Source of the DNA: Rickettsia sp.
Lineage (GTDB): Bacteria; Pseudomonadota; Alphaproteobacteria; Rickettsiales; Rickettsiaceae
Reading direction: 5' to 3'
Length of the DNA: 34,531 nt
Assembly: GCA_020048975.1 (NCBI GenBank)
Contig: JAIFLQ010000057.1
Coordinates: 1 to 34,531 of the forward strand
Part shown: positions 18,810 through 28,034 of the stretch, in pieces
How positions within the stretch are numbered: position 1 is the stretch's first letter
Layout of the letters: each line of letters starts with the position of its first letter
Translations under genes and position numbers: made by a program
Notes under the pieces: generated by a model
What the model was told of the DNA's origin: nothing
Databases searched by the model: none
Seen by the model: the letters and a program-made list of their open reading frames with translations, nothing else

Positions 18810-19634
18810 TTTATCAGGTAACGAACTATGGTAGATTGAATCTGATACGAAAATTTTATCAATTTGTGTGTTCATAATTCTTTCTTTAGAATCACTGGAT
18901 AAAACTGGATGAGTGATATATGCCTCTATATTTAAAGCGCCATTTGATCTTAATAGCTCAGCAGCTTTGCATAGGGTGCTTCCGCTATCGACTATATCAT
19001 CAATTATGATACATTTTTTATCTTTAACATTACCAATTATTGTACTCATAGAACATTCGTTATCAGCGTCACGAGTCTTATTAATTATTACTAAATCTTT
19101 ATCAAGAAAAATGCTGAAATTATTCGCTCTAGCAATACCCCCTATGTCAGGAGAAACCACAACAGTATTTATGTCATCCTTGTAAAAAGGAAAAAATATA
19201 CTAGCTGGATCAAGATTGATAATTGGCACATTAAATATACCTTCTAGTTGTTTTGAGTGTAGATCAAGAGTTACTACTTTTGTAACTCCAGCAGCTTCTA
19301 GAATCTTGATCACAAGACTAGCGGATATTGGGCCATATTTGTAGGTACAGCGATCTTGTCTACTGTAACCAAAATAAGGGATGAGAGCAGTAATATTCTT
19401 TGCACCAGCTCTCTTTACAGTGTCTACCAAAAGTAATAGCTCCATGAGGTGGTCATTTACAGGATGAGACATAGACTGAACTATTATTACATTTTCTTCG
19501 ATATTATCCTGAATCTCTACTCTCAGTTCCCCATCACTAAAATTACCAATTTTTGTCTTAAGAAATTTATACCCTGTGATTTTGGCAAGCCTTTGAGCAA
19601 GCGGTTGATTGCTTGATCCTGAAATAATTTGCAT
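18762..19634 (-). CDS. prs: Ribose-phosphate pyrophosphokinase with repeat-derived C-terminus
   Basis: YFGYSRQDRCTYKYGPISASLV, TLDLHSKQLEGIF, KCIIIDDIVDSGSTLCKAAELL (PRPP loop). Last 15 residues HMLISKRGCGAYMNT are encoded in element R1. Confidence 0.93.
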   Translation of the reverse strand: MQIISGSSNQPLAQRLAKITGYKFLKTKIGNFSDGELRVEIQDNIEENVIIVQSMSHPVNDHLMELLLLVDTVKRAGAKNITALIPYFGYSRQDRCTYKYGPISASLVIKILEAAGVTKVVTLDLHSKQLEGIFNVPIINLDPASIFFPFYKDDINTVVVSPDIGGIARANNFSIFLDKDLVIINKTRDADNECSMSTIIGNVKDKKCIIIDDIVDSGSTLCKAAELLRSNGALNIEAYITHPVLSSDSKERIMNTQIDKIFVSDSIYHSSLPDKHMLISKRGCGAYMNT

Positions 19635-19638
19635 AATT

Positions 19639-20181
19639 TTAGCTCCTTGTGTGCAACATTAGTACGATCCTAGCATGATTTACTTTTTTTATCACTGTAA
19701 AGCCAGCTTTTTTATAAACATGAATCGCCTTAGTATTAGTTGTGTCAGGATCAACAAGTACATAATTGAATAATGAAAAAACATGTTCTTTTAGAAATGT
19801 ACCTAAAGCTTTGGTTCCAATTCCTTTAGCAGTAAACTCTACTTCACCGATGTACCAATCAAGCCCAGCGCAGGATGCAGGTAGTTCTGATATATCGTAT
19901 TCTTGTTCTGGAGGAAAATCGCGTTTATTATAATATTGAATATAACCAATAGGAATTTTCTTAAAAAGAATGATAAAAGCATGAATTGGTTTCTTGATCG
20001 TTTTTTCTTTAATAGTAAGCTTTTTATATCCATTAATATAGTGAGCATATTTGTCCTGAATCAGTTCAGCCGTCCATTTTATATCCCGATCCCACCAAAG
20101 TTTTACATGAGGAGTTTCTAACCAATATAGCAATAAGCTCAAATGAGATTCATTTAAAGGCGCAAAGGCAATATCACCCAT
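19639..20181 (-). CDS. GNAT acetyltransferase, AAC(6')-Ib-like family
   Basis: WLETPHVKLWWDRD, IPIGYIQYYNKRDF, GLDWYIGEVEFTAKGIGTKALGTFLKEHVF, VDPDTTNTKAIHVYKKAGFTVIKKV. Confidence 0.8.
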   Translation of the reverse strand: MGDIAFAPLNESHLSLLLYWLETPHVKLWWDRDIKWTAELIQDKYAHYINGYKKLTIKEKTIKKPIHAFIILFKKIPIGYIQYYNKRDFPPEQEYDISELPASCAGLDWYIGEVEFTAKGIGTKALGTFLKEHVFSLFNYVLVDPDTTNTKAIHVYKKAGFTVIKKVNHARIVLMLHTRS

Positions 20182-20221
20182 TTATATAATATAAATCCAA
20201 TTACTCTGATAGAAAGGTTTG

Positions 20222-20770
20222 TTAAAATGTTATTGTTACAGTGACTGTATCGGCGTAACTACCTATTAAGGCAGATTGAGAAGCAGGAATTCTTCCATAC
20301 ACTGTTAGGTTTTGTGCGGCACCAGTTCCAGTTCCAGACACCAAGCTACCTGTGGCATTACCCCAGTTTGTGGTTCTACCAGAATCAGAATATAGAAAAT
20401 AGCTAAGCCCAGATGCTGATGGACCTGTCATTCTGCGGGTAGTAGTAGTAGCTCCTGAAAAAGTACCAGCACTTAGTCCAATAGTATAAGTGGTACCATT
20501 TGTACATGTAGCTGTTATTGTTGAAGTTCCATCCAGCTGAGCTAATGTATAATTCCCAAATGCAACAGTACTAGCAGTAACAGCGCAAGATGACGCAACA
20601 GTTGCACTGACCTGAAAATTACTAGTTGCAGTCCCACCCAAAGATATATTTATAGGAACTAAGGCGTCAACTATAACAAAACAAGCGATAACAAGATGTT
20701 TAGAAAGTTTTTTAACACAAATCACGCAAACCTCCATAATTCCAAAGCAAAATGCCGTAGCATGTAACAA
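20222..20770 (-). CDS. Secreted SCPU-domain (spore coat protein U / CsuA-B-like) protein; start likely internal at MEVCVICVKK
   Basis: ATSNFQVSATVASSCAVTASTVAFGNYTLAQLDGTSTITATCTNGTTYTIGLSAGT...LSYFLYSDSGRTTNWGNATG...LTVYGRIPASQSALIGSYADTVTVTITF is typical of SCPU domains; N-terminal signal-like segment. Confidence 0.85.
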   Translation of the reverse strand: MLHATAFCFGIMEVCVICVKKLSKHLVIACFVIVDALVPINISLGGTATSNFQVSATVASSCAVTASTVAFGNYTLAQLDGTSTITATCTNGTTYTIGLSAGTFSGATTTTRRMTGPSASGLSYFLYSDSGRTTNWGNATGSLVSGTGTGAAQNLTVYGRIPASQSALIGSYADTVTVTITF

Positions 20771-21020
20771 TTAAAGATTAATATTATTTTGAACAAACAT
20801 CAATAAGGGAATAATCTATTGTGCGAGTATTTTTTAATCGTATGTGATAAACATACAAAAAAAATGGTATGCCAAAATGCAACTTGTCAACGAATTACCT
20901 AACCTTTACAGCCATGACGACAAGGGTTGGCAAATAGCCATTTTCAAACCAGTGAACGCTCACCTAATATTCATAGGCTGATTCCTCGCGCCCTAGTGTC
21001 TAATCCAACCTAAAAGACTA

Positions 21021-21129
21021 TAATTATGTGGGGTCGTCCCCTCGTAGGAGGGGATAAAGAACTAAGCTTTTAAGCTAGATTTGCCTTGCGCAGGAATGAC
21101 AAAAAGTCACGGAGATGACGTGCTGCTAA
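21021..21129. repeat. Dispersed element R2, copy 2
   Basis: TAATTATGTGGGGTCGTCCCCTCGTAGGAGGGGATAAAGAACTAAGCTTTTAAGC...TTGCCTTGCGCAGGAATGACAAAAAGTCACGGAGATGACGTGCTGCTAAG versus 9882-9987. Confidence 0.88.
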
Positions 21130-21144
21130 GTCGCCAGCAGATAC

Positions 21145-22527
21145 CTAAAATTTTATGTTATATTGAAAAAGAATTTTCTTTAAATTGCTTTTGATAGACT
21201 CTAGTCCCGACTCTGTTGAAGATTCACAGCGAGCAATGATTGCTGGTCCAGTGTTTGAAGCTCTGAGTAACCACCAACCATGCTTACTGGTTACCCGTAG
21301 GCCGTCTATATCAATAAAATCAATATTTTTTTCCCTAATGGAGGCTTTGATATCATCAATTATTACAAATTTTGTTTCATCACTAACAGCTAACTTTATC
21401 TCTGGAGTATTGTAAACTTTTGGTAATTTTTCTATCATATCATCTATTGACTCAGAAGAGTTAGATATAATATCAATTAATCTCACAGCCGCATATAGAG
21501 CGTCATCATAGCCGTAATATTCATCAGCAAAAAAGATGTGTCCGCTCATTTCTCCAGCAAGCTTTGCACCTGTTTCCTTCATTTTAGCTTTAATAAAAGA
21601 ATGGCCAGTTTTCCACATAATAGGAATGCCGCCGATTTTTTCTATATAATCAAAGAGGCTACCGCTAGCTTTAACATCGGCGATAATTTTAGCGTTTGGT
21701 GTTTTGTTTATGACATCTTTTGCATATAAGCAAAGTAATTGATCGCCAGGAACAAAATTTCCTTTTTTAGTGACAACACCTATTCTATCTGCGTCTCCAT
21801 CAAAACCAATGCCAATATCACAATTATTTTTTAAAACATACTCTTTTAATTGTTGGAGGTTTTTTGCAATCGTCGGGTCTGGATCATGTGCAGGGAAATT
21901 TCCATCAATTTTTTCATTTATCATAAAAGTTTGGCAAGATAACTTATTGCACAATATTGAAGTCAATTCACCGCCAGAACCATTGGCTGGGTCAAATGCT
22001 ATTTTCAAGTTTTTACGGATTTTGCTATTTAATAAAATTCTATTTATATAATCTTCTTTTACATCAATAATTTCTTCTTTATGGTCTTTTTTTATTTCAA
22101 TGTTTCCCCAATCGAACTCTTCTAAGTGGGTTTTTAAATCCTGAATCATTGCGCCAAAAAATGGGGCATTATCCTTTAACATTTTAAAACCATTATCATC
22201 CTTTGGATTGTGTGATCCAGTAACCATAATACTACCAGAGGCGGAAAAGATTTTATCCGCAAAATATAATGTGGGAGTCGCGACCAATCCTATATACTTA
22301 ACTTTTGCGCCAGCTGCTTTTATACCTTGTAACAAAGCATTGCAAAATTCCTCAGAGCTAAGACGACCATCTCTACCAACGCAAATATGGTTTGGTTCTT
22401 TCGCACTTTGGCCAGATATAATAATTTTTGCAAAACAAAAACCAATTTTATAGGCAGTTTCAGGGGATAAATCTTTATGGCTATTGCCTCTTATGTCATA
22501 GGCTCTAAATATAGCTGGATTAATCAT
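21145..22527 (-). CDS. Phosphomannomutase/phosphoglucomutase
   Basis: IFRAYDIRGN, VTGSHNPKDDNGFKM (phosphoserine loop), GIGFDGDADRIGVV (metal loop), KLAGEMSGHIFFADEYYGYDDALYAA. Confidence 0.93.
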   Translation of the reverse strand: MINPAIFRAYDIRGNSHKDLSPETAYKIGFCFAKIIISGQSAKEPNHICVGRDGRLSSEEFCNALLQGIKAAGAKVKYIGLVATPTLYFADKIFSASGSIMVTGSHNPKDDNGFKMLKDNAPFFGAMIQDLKTHLEEFDWGNIEIKKDHKEEIIDVKEDYINRILLNSKIRKNLKIAFDPANGSGGELTSILCNKLSCQTFMINEKIDGNFPAHDPDPTIAKNLQQLKEYVLKNNCDIGIGFDGDADRIGVVTKKGNFVPGDQLLCLYAKDVINKTPNAKIIADVKASGSLFDYIEKIGGIPIMWKTGHSFIKAKMKETGAKLAGEMSGHIFFADEYYGYDDALYAAVRLIDIISNSSESIDDMIEKLPKVYNTPEIKLAVSDETKFVIIDDIKASIREKNIDFIDIDGLRVTSKHGWWLLRASNTGPAIIARCESSTESGLESIKSNLKKILFQYNIKF

Positions 22528-22603
22528 GTCTTTTTCTTTAAATTAAATTTTCTAACTTAGAATGCTACTATAACAAATAAAATTCAGTTTTTAAAATATT
22601 AAT

Positions 22604-23308
22604 ATGAGTTTAAAGAATCATATACTAGCTTTTGATGTTTCTAATAATAGTTGCTCCGTGGCTATTTCAATTGGTCAGGATATTATTGCCTATGAGGAAG
22701 ACTTAAGACCATCTATGCAAGCAGAAATTCTTATTTCACTAATTGAGAAAGCTTTGAAATCTATAAATTCTGATTATGACCAGATCGATTATTTGGCTCT
22801 AACCAATGGACCTGGAAGCTTTACAGGTATTAGAATTGGTCTAGCAGCAGCAGAGGGTATCTTAGTGTCTAGTAATATTAAGGGTATGACAATTTCAAAT
22901 TTTGAAATGTCCTATTATCGGGTAGCTCGCCAAGTAAAATCATTCGATAAAGCTTTTATCCTACTTAATGCTTATAGAAACCAGTTATATTATCAAGAGT
23001 TTGATTTTTTAGGAAACAAAGGGGACTACGGAATAATTGATATTGATCAGGTTTTGCGTTTATTTGTAAATCATAATAATGAAAAAATAATTTGCACGGG
23101 TAGCGGCGCCCCAGAAATATATGATCAAATAGAAAATATTACAAATATCACAACTTTACCGCGTTTTGCAAGAATCAATGCGACGCAAATTTGTAGATTT
23201 GCAGATGATAAAATAAAAAAAGGAGAGTTTGGTAATGTAGAGCCTCTATATATAAGGCCACCAGATGCAAAAATTCCTAAGAAATTAATTAACTTTAATT
23301 TAGAATGA
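22604..23308 (+). CDS. tsaB: tRNA threonylcarbamoyladenosine biosynthesis protein TsaB
   Basis: HILAFDVSNNSCSVAI, LALTNGPGSFTGIRIGLAAAEGI, C-terminal EPLYIRPPDAKIPK. Confidence 0.9.
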   Translation: MSLKNHILAFDVSNNSCSVAISIGQDIIAYEEDLRPSMQAEILISLIEKALKSINSDYDQIDYLALTNGPGSFTGIRIGLAAAEGILVSSNIKGMTISNFEMSYYRVARQVKSFDKAFILLNAYRNQLYYQEFDFLGNKGDYGIIDIDQVLRLFVNHNNEKIICTGSGAPEIYDQIENITNITTLPRFARINATQICRFADDKIKKGEFGNVEPLYIRPPDAKIPKKLINFNLE

Positions 23309-23317
23309 TGAATGCTA

Positions 23318-23438
23318 TAGCAAAAGTAGTTGAATGACCATATGCCAATTTTGTAAGTCTCTTCTGTGCTCACTTATTTATATACGCTCCGCAGACTCGC
23401 TTTGAAATTAACATATGGTCATCCAACTACTTTTGCTA
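23318..23438. repeat. Palindromic dispersed element R1, copy 3 (intact, 121 bp, 27-bp terminal inverted repeats)
   Basis: TAGCAAAAGTAGTTGAATGACCATATG (23318-23344) and CATATGGTCATCCAACTACTTTTGCTA (23412-23438): 26/27 complementary. Confidence 0.95.
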
Positions 23439-23769
23439 AATTTGTTGAAAATACGCAATTTTTAACAAATTTATTTACAAAAATTCCTAGCTCTTTTTTA
23501 AAACTATGTTATACTTGCCGCCAAATATAATTATTTTACTTGAAATACATATTATGACTAAGCGAAAACATATTTTAATTTAATTTTGTCTCTCTGGGAC
23601 CTGTGTTTAAGAATTAATTTCTAAAATTTGTTTTCATATGTATCTATCGTCTTTAGTCTTTTTCATTTATCTTTTAATCACCTTCAAATTTTCCATGGCA
23701 CGAAAGCGTCCTTGATAATTTTAGAATGACTTTTAAAAAACTACATCAACTTAAAAACTAAAAATTATT

Positions 23770-25074
23770 ATGGACTATTTATTTGAAATTATTGCTTTCC
23801 TAAACGATTTGTACTGGAGTTATATAGGCTGGGGAGTTATTTGTGCAGTGGGGTTATATTTTACAATAATATCTAAAGGGTTACAATTTCGAGCTATTTT
23901 TAATTTTAGAAAAAATATAAAAGATATTTTATTAGAAGGAGCGAATAAAGATAGCGCAGGAATACATCCTATCAAACTATATTTTGCTTCTGTTGGAGGA
24001 ATGGTAGGGCTTGGAAATATTGTTGGTATCAGTACTGCATTGATGATTGGGGGGCCTGGAAGTATTTTCTGGACTATTATAGCTTCAATATGTGGAATGT
24101 TGATCAAATACTCAGAGATCTATTTAGGCGTAAAACATCGTGTCCAAAATAAAGATGGTGGTTTTGATGGTGGGCCAATGTACTATTTACGTGATGCCTT
24201 TAAAAATAATTACGTATCCTGTGTTGTTGCTTTTCTTATATGTCTATATGGAGTTGAAATTTACCAATTTACAGTACTTGTTGACAGAATTGAACATAGT
24301 TTTGAATTTAACAGAATTGCAATTGTTTTAGGTTTGTTAGCGCTGGTTTTATACAGTTCTATTGGTGGCATAAAAAGATTGGCTAGTATTTGCACCGTGA
24401 TAATGCCAGTATTTATGCTTGTATATATTTTTGTAACTATATATATCATTGCAAATAATGTGTACATTCTGCCAGAGTTTTTTAGCACTGTTATTAGCTC
24501 GGCCTTTGTTGGACAAGGTCCAATTGGTGGTTTTGTTGGTAGCAGCATGATTTTAGCAACTTATCACGGTATGTCTAAAACTGTTTATTCTGGTGATATT
24601 GGTGTAGGCTTTGATTCAATAGTTCAAAGTGAAACTAATATAATAAATCCTAAAAAACAAGCTACTTTAGCGATATACGCATTATTTACCGACACTGTGA
24701 TATGTATCTTGACTAATACTATGTTAGGAGTAACTGGTGCGTGGCATAAATTGAACCATCTGAATGAAACAAATGTTGTTTCTGAAACAATAGCGAATTA
24801 TTTCCCGTACAGCGATTTATTTGTAACTTTATTATTATTCTTTGCTGGATTCACAACTATAATTGCTTATATGGCAGCTGGCATAAAATGTGCGAAATAT
24901 CTTAACCCTAGATATGGTAAAATAATATACTTGCTGTATGCTATTTTTGCTTTTATATTCTTTTGTAATTACTCATCTGATCAAATTATTATTGTAATGG
25001 GGTTGCTTAGTGGAATTCTAGTCTTGATAAATGTATCAGGCATGATAAAATTACGGAAAGAAATTAAATTCTAA
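23770..25074 (+). CDS. AGCS-family alanine/glycine:cation symporter
   Basis: ASVGGMVGLGNIVGISTALMIGGPGSIFWTIIASICGMLIKYSEIYLGVKHR, DGGFDGGPMYYL, YHGMSKTVYSGDIGVGFDSIVQSE. Confidence 0.88.
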   Translation: MDYLFEIIAFLNDLYWSYIGWGVICAVGLYFTIISKGLQFRAIFNFRKNIKDILLEGANKDSAGIHPIKLYFASVGGMVGLGNIVGISTALMIGGPGSIFWTIIASICGMLIKYSEIYLGVKHRVQNKDGGFDGGPMYYLRDAFKNNYVSCVVAFLICLYGVEIYQFTVLVDRIEHSFEFNRIAIVLGLLALVLYSSIGGIKRLASICTVIMPVFMLVYIFVTIYIIANNVYILPEFFSTVISSAFVGQGPIGGFVGSSMILATYHGMSKTVYSGDIGVGFDSIVQSETNIINPKKQATLAIYALFTDTVICILTNTMLGVTGAWHKLNHLNETNVVSETIANYFPYSDLFVTLLLFFAGFTTIIAYMAAGIKCAKYLNPRYGKIIYLLYAIFAFIFFCNYSSDQIIIVMGLLSGILVLINVSGMIKLRKEIKF

Positions 25075-25085
25075 TTTAATAATAG

Positions 25086-26768
25086 TTGAAAAATATGAAA
25101 AAGAAAATTTGGCTTGTTGCGGTTGTCGCTGCAATTGGCATTAGTTGGTTTGTACTTGCAAATAAATTTGAAAAAACAGTCTATGCAACCTATTTGCCGA
25201 TCTTAGAGCAACAAAAAGAAAATGGATTAGTGGATTTAGATACGAATAATATTAAAATTCATAAATATAAGTTTACTGTAGTTGCAGAAAATTTTTCTAT
25301 TTTCCCAAAATCTGATCTTTTTCAAATTAAGTTAGATGAAATTTCTGTTTTTTATAACCCAGTTACTAGAAACATTTCAGTTTATTCTTCTGGCAAGAAC
25401 TTTTCTGTAGGCTCTGGTGAAACTGAGGTATATATAGCAAATCCTTCTTTTCTATGTACTATTAATGAATCTTTCCTGAGGGGTAATAAGGATAACTTCC
25501 ATATCACTTTGAACAGTAAAGCTCAAGATCTTTTAAGATCAATTGATAATGCAGTTCTCGTGTCAGATAAAGGGTTGTCTTATGGAATAATGGGGAATTT
25601 AGATAAAAAAACAAATCAGTATTCATTAAAGTTAACAAACAATACAAAAGGAACGAGTATAACTCGTGATTACTTTAAATTTTCTAATCAATTAGTTGAT
25701 AAGTTTTTTAAAGTGACTCAAGAAGATCAAAAAATGAAAGATTTTATGAATGAGCTTTCAGCTGATTATTATCAGCTAGTTTTTCCTGGAAATGCAGTGG
25801 ATTCTGATATGAGTTTTGCAATAACTACTGATAAAAGTCATCTGGAAAATGTTTATAAACTTATTAAAGGTGAGATCAAAATTGAAGAACTAGCATCAAG
25901 TTTGGTAACAAATTTTGATATAAACAAAGAATTATTTAATATTGCAATATCTACTTCTTACAGTAATAGTTTGCTGAATAATAAGATGTTATTTAATTTG
26001 TCAGGAGACGGCAAAGAAATAAAAGCTAATGTAGCTATGGAAGATACTAAGAGTTATACAAAAGATAAAGCTCTAGAAATAGCAACATTAACTTCAGAAG
26101 TATTAGCAAAAATTTTCAACAAAGTAAATGCTGAAAACAATGCAAAAACTCAAGAATTAACACCAAATGATTTTATAAATCTAGCTTCTAGCCTAGTTGA
26201 TCTAAAAAATATTAATTTTAGCGCTAATGTATTATATAAAATTCAAGAGACCCAGGCTGATGCTACCTTACATTTTGGTATCAATGAATATGCCATGGAT
26301 TTCGCTATTCATAGTAAAAATAAAGAATCTTATAATGGAATTTTTACATTATCCGATCCTTTCAAATTGATTAATGCAAAGACAAAATTTGCTCATGAAG
26401 TATTGTTGCCATTAGCAGAAAAACTTACTGGTACCGATAAAAGCAGCTTAGTTATGATGCAAAAATATATTTCTAATGTTGAAAATAATGGCTTTGAAGC
26501 TTTAAAGGTTTTAAATAAAACTCCTGAATTAGCTGCGGGTGATAAATTTGAAACTGATTTTAGTTTTGAACCAAAGAATTTTGACTTTAAAATCAACGAC
26601 AAATCATTTTTAGATATTATTACTAATGAGAAGATAGTTAAATTTCTCAGTGGATTTAGCATAGAATCTACTCAAAAAGAACCGCCATCAAACCAAGTGA
26701 TTCAAGAAGAATCTGTTTCTAGAGACCAGGGTTTAGATAATGTATCGGAGAATAATGATGGCGAATAA
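25086..26768 (+). CDS. Membrane-anchored hypothetical protein, ~557-560 aa (start probably 25095)
   Basis: N-terminal signal anchor KKKIWLVAVVAAIGISWFVLANKFEKTVYATYLPIL, long beta-rich periplasmic region; weak DUF945/AsmA-like flavour. Confidence 0.6.
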   Translation: MKNMKKKIWLVAVVAAIGISWFVLANKFEKTVYATYLPILEQQKENGLVDLDTNNIKIHKYKFTVVAENFSIFPKSDLFQIKLDEISVFYNPVTRNISVYSSGKNFSVGSGETEVYIANPSFLCTINESFLRGNKDNFHITLNSKAQDLLRSIDNAVLVSDKGLSYGIMGNLDKKTNQYSLKLTNNTKGTSITRDYFKFSNQLVDKFFKVTQEDQKMKDFMNELSADYYQLVFPGNAVDSDMSFAITTDKSHLENVYKLIKGEIKIEELASSLVTNFDINKELFNIAISTSYSNSLLNNKMLFNLSGDGKEIKANVAMEDTKSYTKDKALEIATLTSEVLAKIFNKVNAENNAKTQELTPNDFINLASSLVDLKNINFSANVLYKIQETQADATLHFGINEYAMDFAIHSKNKESYNGIFTLSDPFKLINAKTKFAHEVLLPLAEKLTGTDKSSLVMMQKYISNVENNGFEALKVLNKTPELAAGDKFETDFSFEPKNFDFKINDKSFLDIITNEKIVKFLSGFSIESTQKEPPSNQVIQEESVSRDQGLDNVSENNDGE

Positions 26769-26777
26769 GCTTTAATT

Positions 26778-28034
26778 ATGAAAGATAAATTGCAATCACT
26801 AAGAGGTATGAAAGATCTTTTTGGCGAAGATTTTGAACTTCATAATCATATTATAGATACAGCGCGAAAAATTAGTACCTTGTACTGCTATGAAGGCGCT
26901 AGTACTCCAATACTTGAATATACTAAAGTTTTTGATCGTACTCTTGGCGATACATCGGATGTTGTCAGTAAAGAAATGTACAGTTTTCTAGATAGAAATG
27001 GTGAAAGCATAGCTCTTAGACCAGAATTTACTGCGGGAATTATAAGAGCTTTTATTGCCCATGGATTGCAGCAAAAATTACCATTAAAATTATTCTCTTA
27101 CGGCCCTGTATTTCGATATGATCGTCCTCAAGCTGGTCGTCAAAGGCAATTTCATCAAATTAACTATGAATATATTGGGTCTAGTGATCCATATTCTGAT
27201 GCTGAAATTATTAAACTTGGTACCCATTTATTAAGGGAATTAAATATTCTTGACGACATAACATTAGAAATAAATTCACTTGGATGTAAAAGCTCAAGAG
27301 CTTCTTATCAACAAGCTTTAACAGATTATTTTACTAAATATGAAAATGATCTATCAGACGATAGCAAAAAAAGGTTAAATAAAAACTCTCTGCGGATACT
27401 TGATTCTAAAGACGAAAATGATAAAAAAATAGCACTGAGTGCTCCACTAATTGCTAATTATTATACTCCAGAATCAAAAAATTATTTTGATAAAGTTCTT
27501 AGTTATTTAGATATTTTAAATATTAAGTATAAAATAAATCCAAGATTAGCTAGAGGTCTTGACTATTACTGCCATACAGCATTTGAATTTACAACTGACA
27601 AATTAGGTGCGCAGAGTACAGTGATGGGTGGTGGGCGCTATGATTATCTCTGTGAGTTAATGGGTGGATCTCCTACAGCTGCTGTTGGTTTTGCATCAGG
27701 CGTTGAACGTTTAGCTTTAATGATGGTACTCAAAAATTATCAAGTAAAAAAACTAGCTCCTATTCATCTAATACCTATTGGCGAAGAATGTGAGAATTAT
27801 ATTATCAAGTTAGCTGATCTCTTGAGATCAAAGTATATTCCGACATCAATTGAATTAAAAGGTAAGATCCAGAAAAGAATGGAGAGAGCTTTAAAAAACG
27901 GCGCTAATTACATTGTATTTGCTGGTCTTGAAGAAGTACAGAATAATAATTTCAAATTAAAAATCTTAGATAAGAAAGAAGAGCTGACTCTCTCTGGTCC
28001 GCAGTTAATAGATTTTTTACTAAATATTGAATGA
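26778..28034 (+). CDS. hisS: Histidyl-tRNA synthetase
   Basis: LRGMKDLFGEDFELHNHI, SIALRPEFTAGIIRAFI, FRYDRPQAGRQRQFHQINYEYIG, ARGLDYYCHTAFEF, GGGRYDYL. Confidence 0.96.
   Translation: MKDKLQSLRGMKDLFGEDFELHNHIIDTARKISTLYCYEGASTPILEYTKVFDRTLGDTSDVVSKEMYSFLDRNGESIALRPEFTAGIIRAFIAHGLQQKLPLKLFSYGPVFRYDRPQAGRQRQFHQINYEYIGSSDPYSDAEIIKLGTHLLRELNILDDITLEINSLGCKSSRASYQQALTDYFTKYENDLSDDSKKRLNKNSLRILDSKDENDKKIALSAPLIANYYTPESKNYFDKVLSYLDILNIKYKINPRLARGLDYYCHTAFEFTTDKLGAQSTVMGGGRYDYLCELMGGSPTAAVGFASGVERLALMMVLKNYQVKKLAPIHLIPIGEECENYIIKLADLLRSKYIPTSIELKGKIQKRMERALKNGANYIVFAGLEEVQNNNFKLKILDKKEELTLSGPQLIDFLLNIE

Noticed and set aside
21185-22453. Plus-strand ORFs within the phosphohexomutase gene
   Set aside because: Shadow ORFs opposite a conserved coding sequence.
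23554-23583. Mini-ORF ATGACTAAGCGAAAACATATTTTAATTTAA upstream of the AGCS gene as a leader peptide
   Set aside because: Nine codons, no evident attenuator structure or regulatory codon run; too weak.
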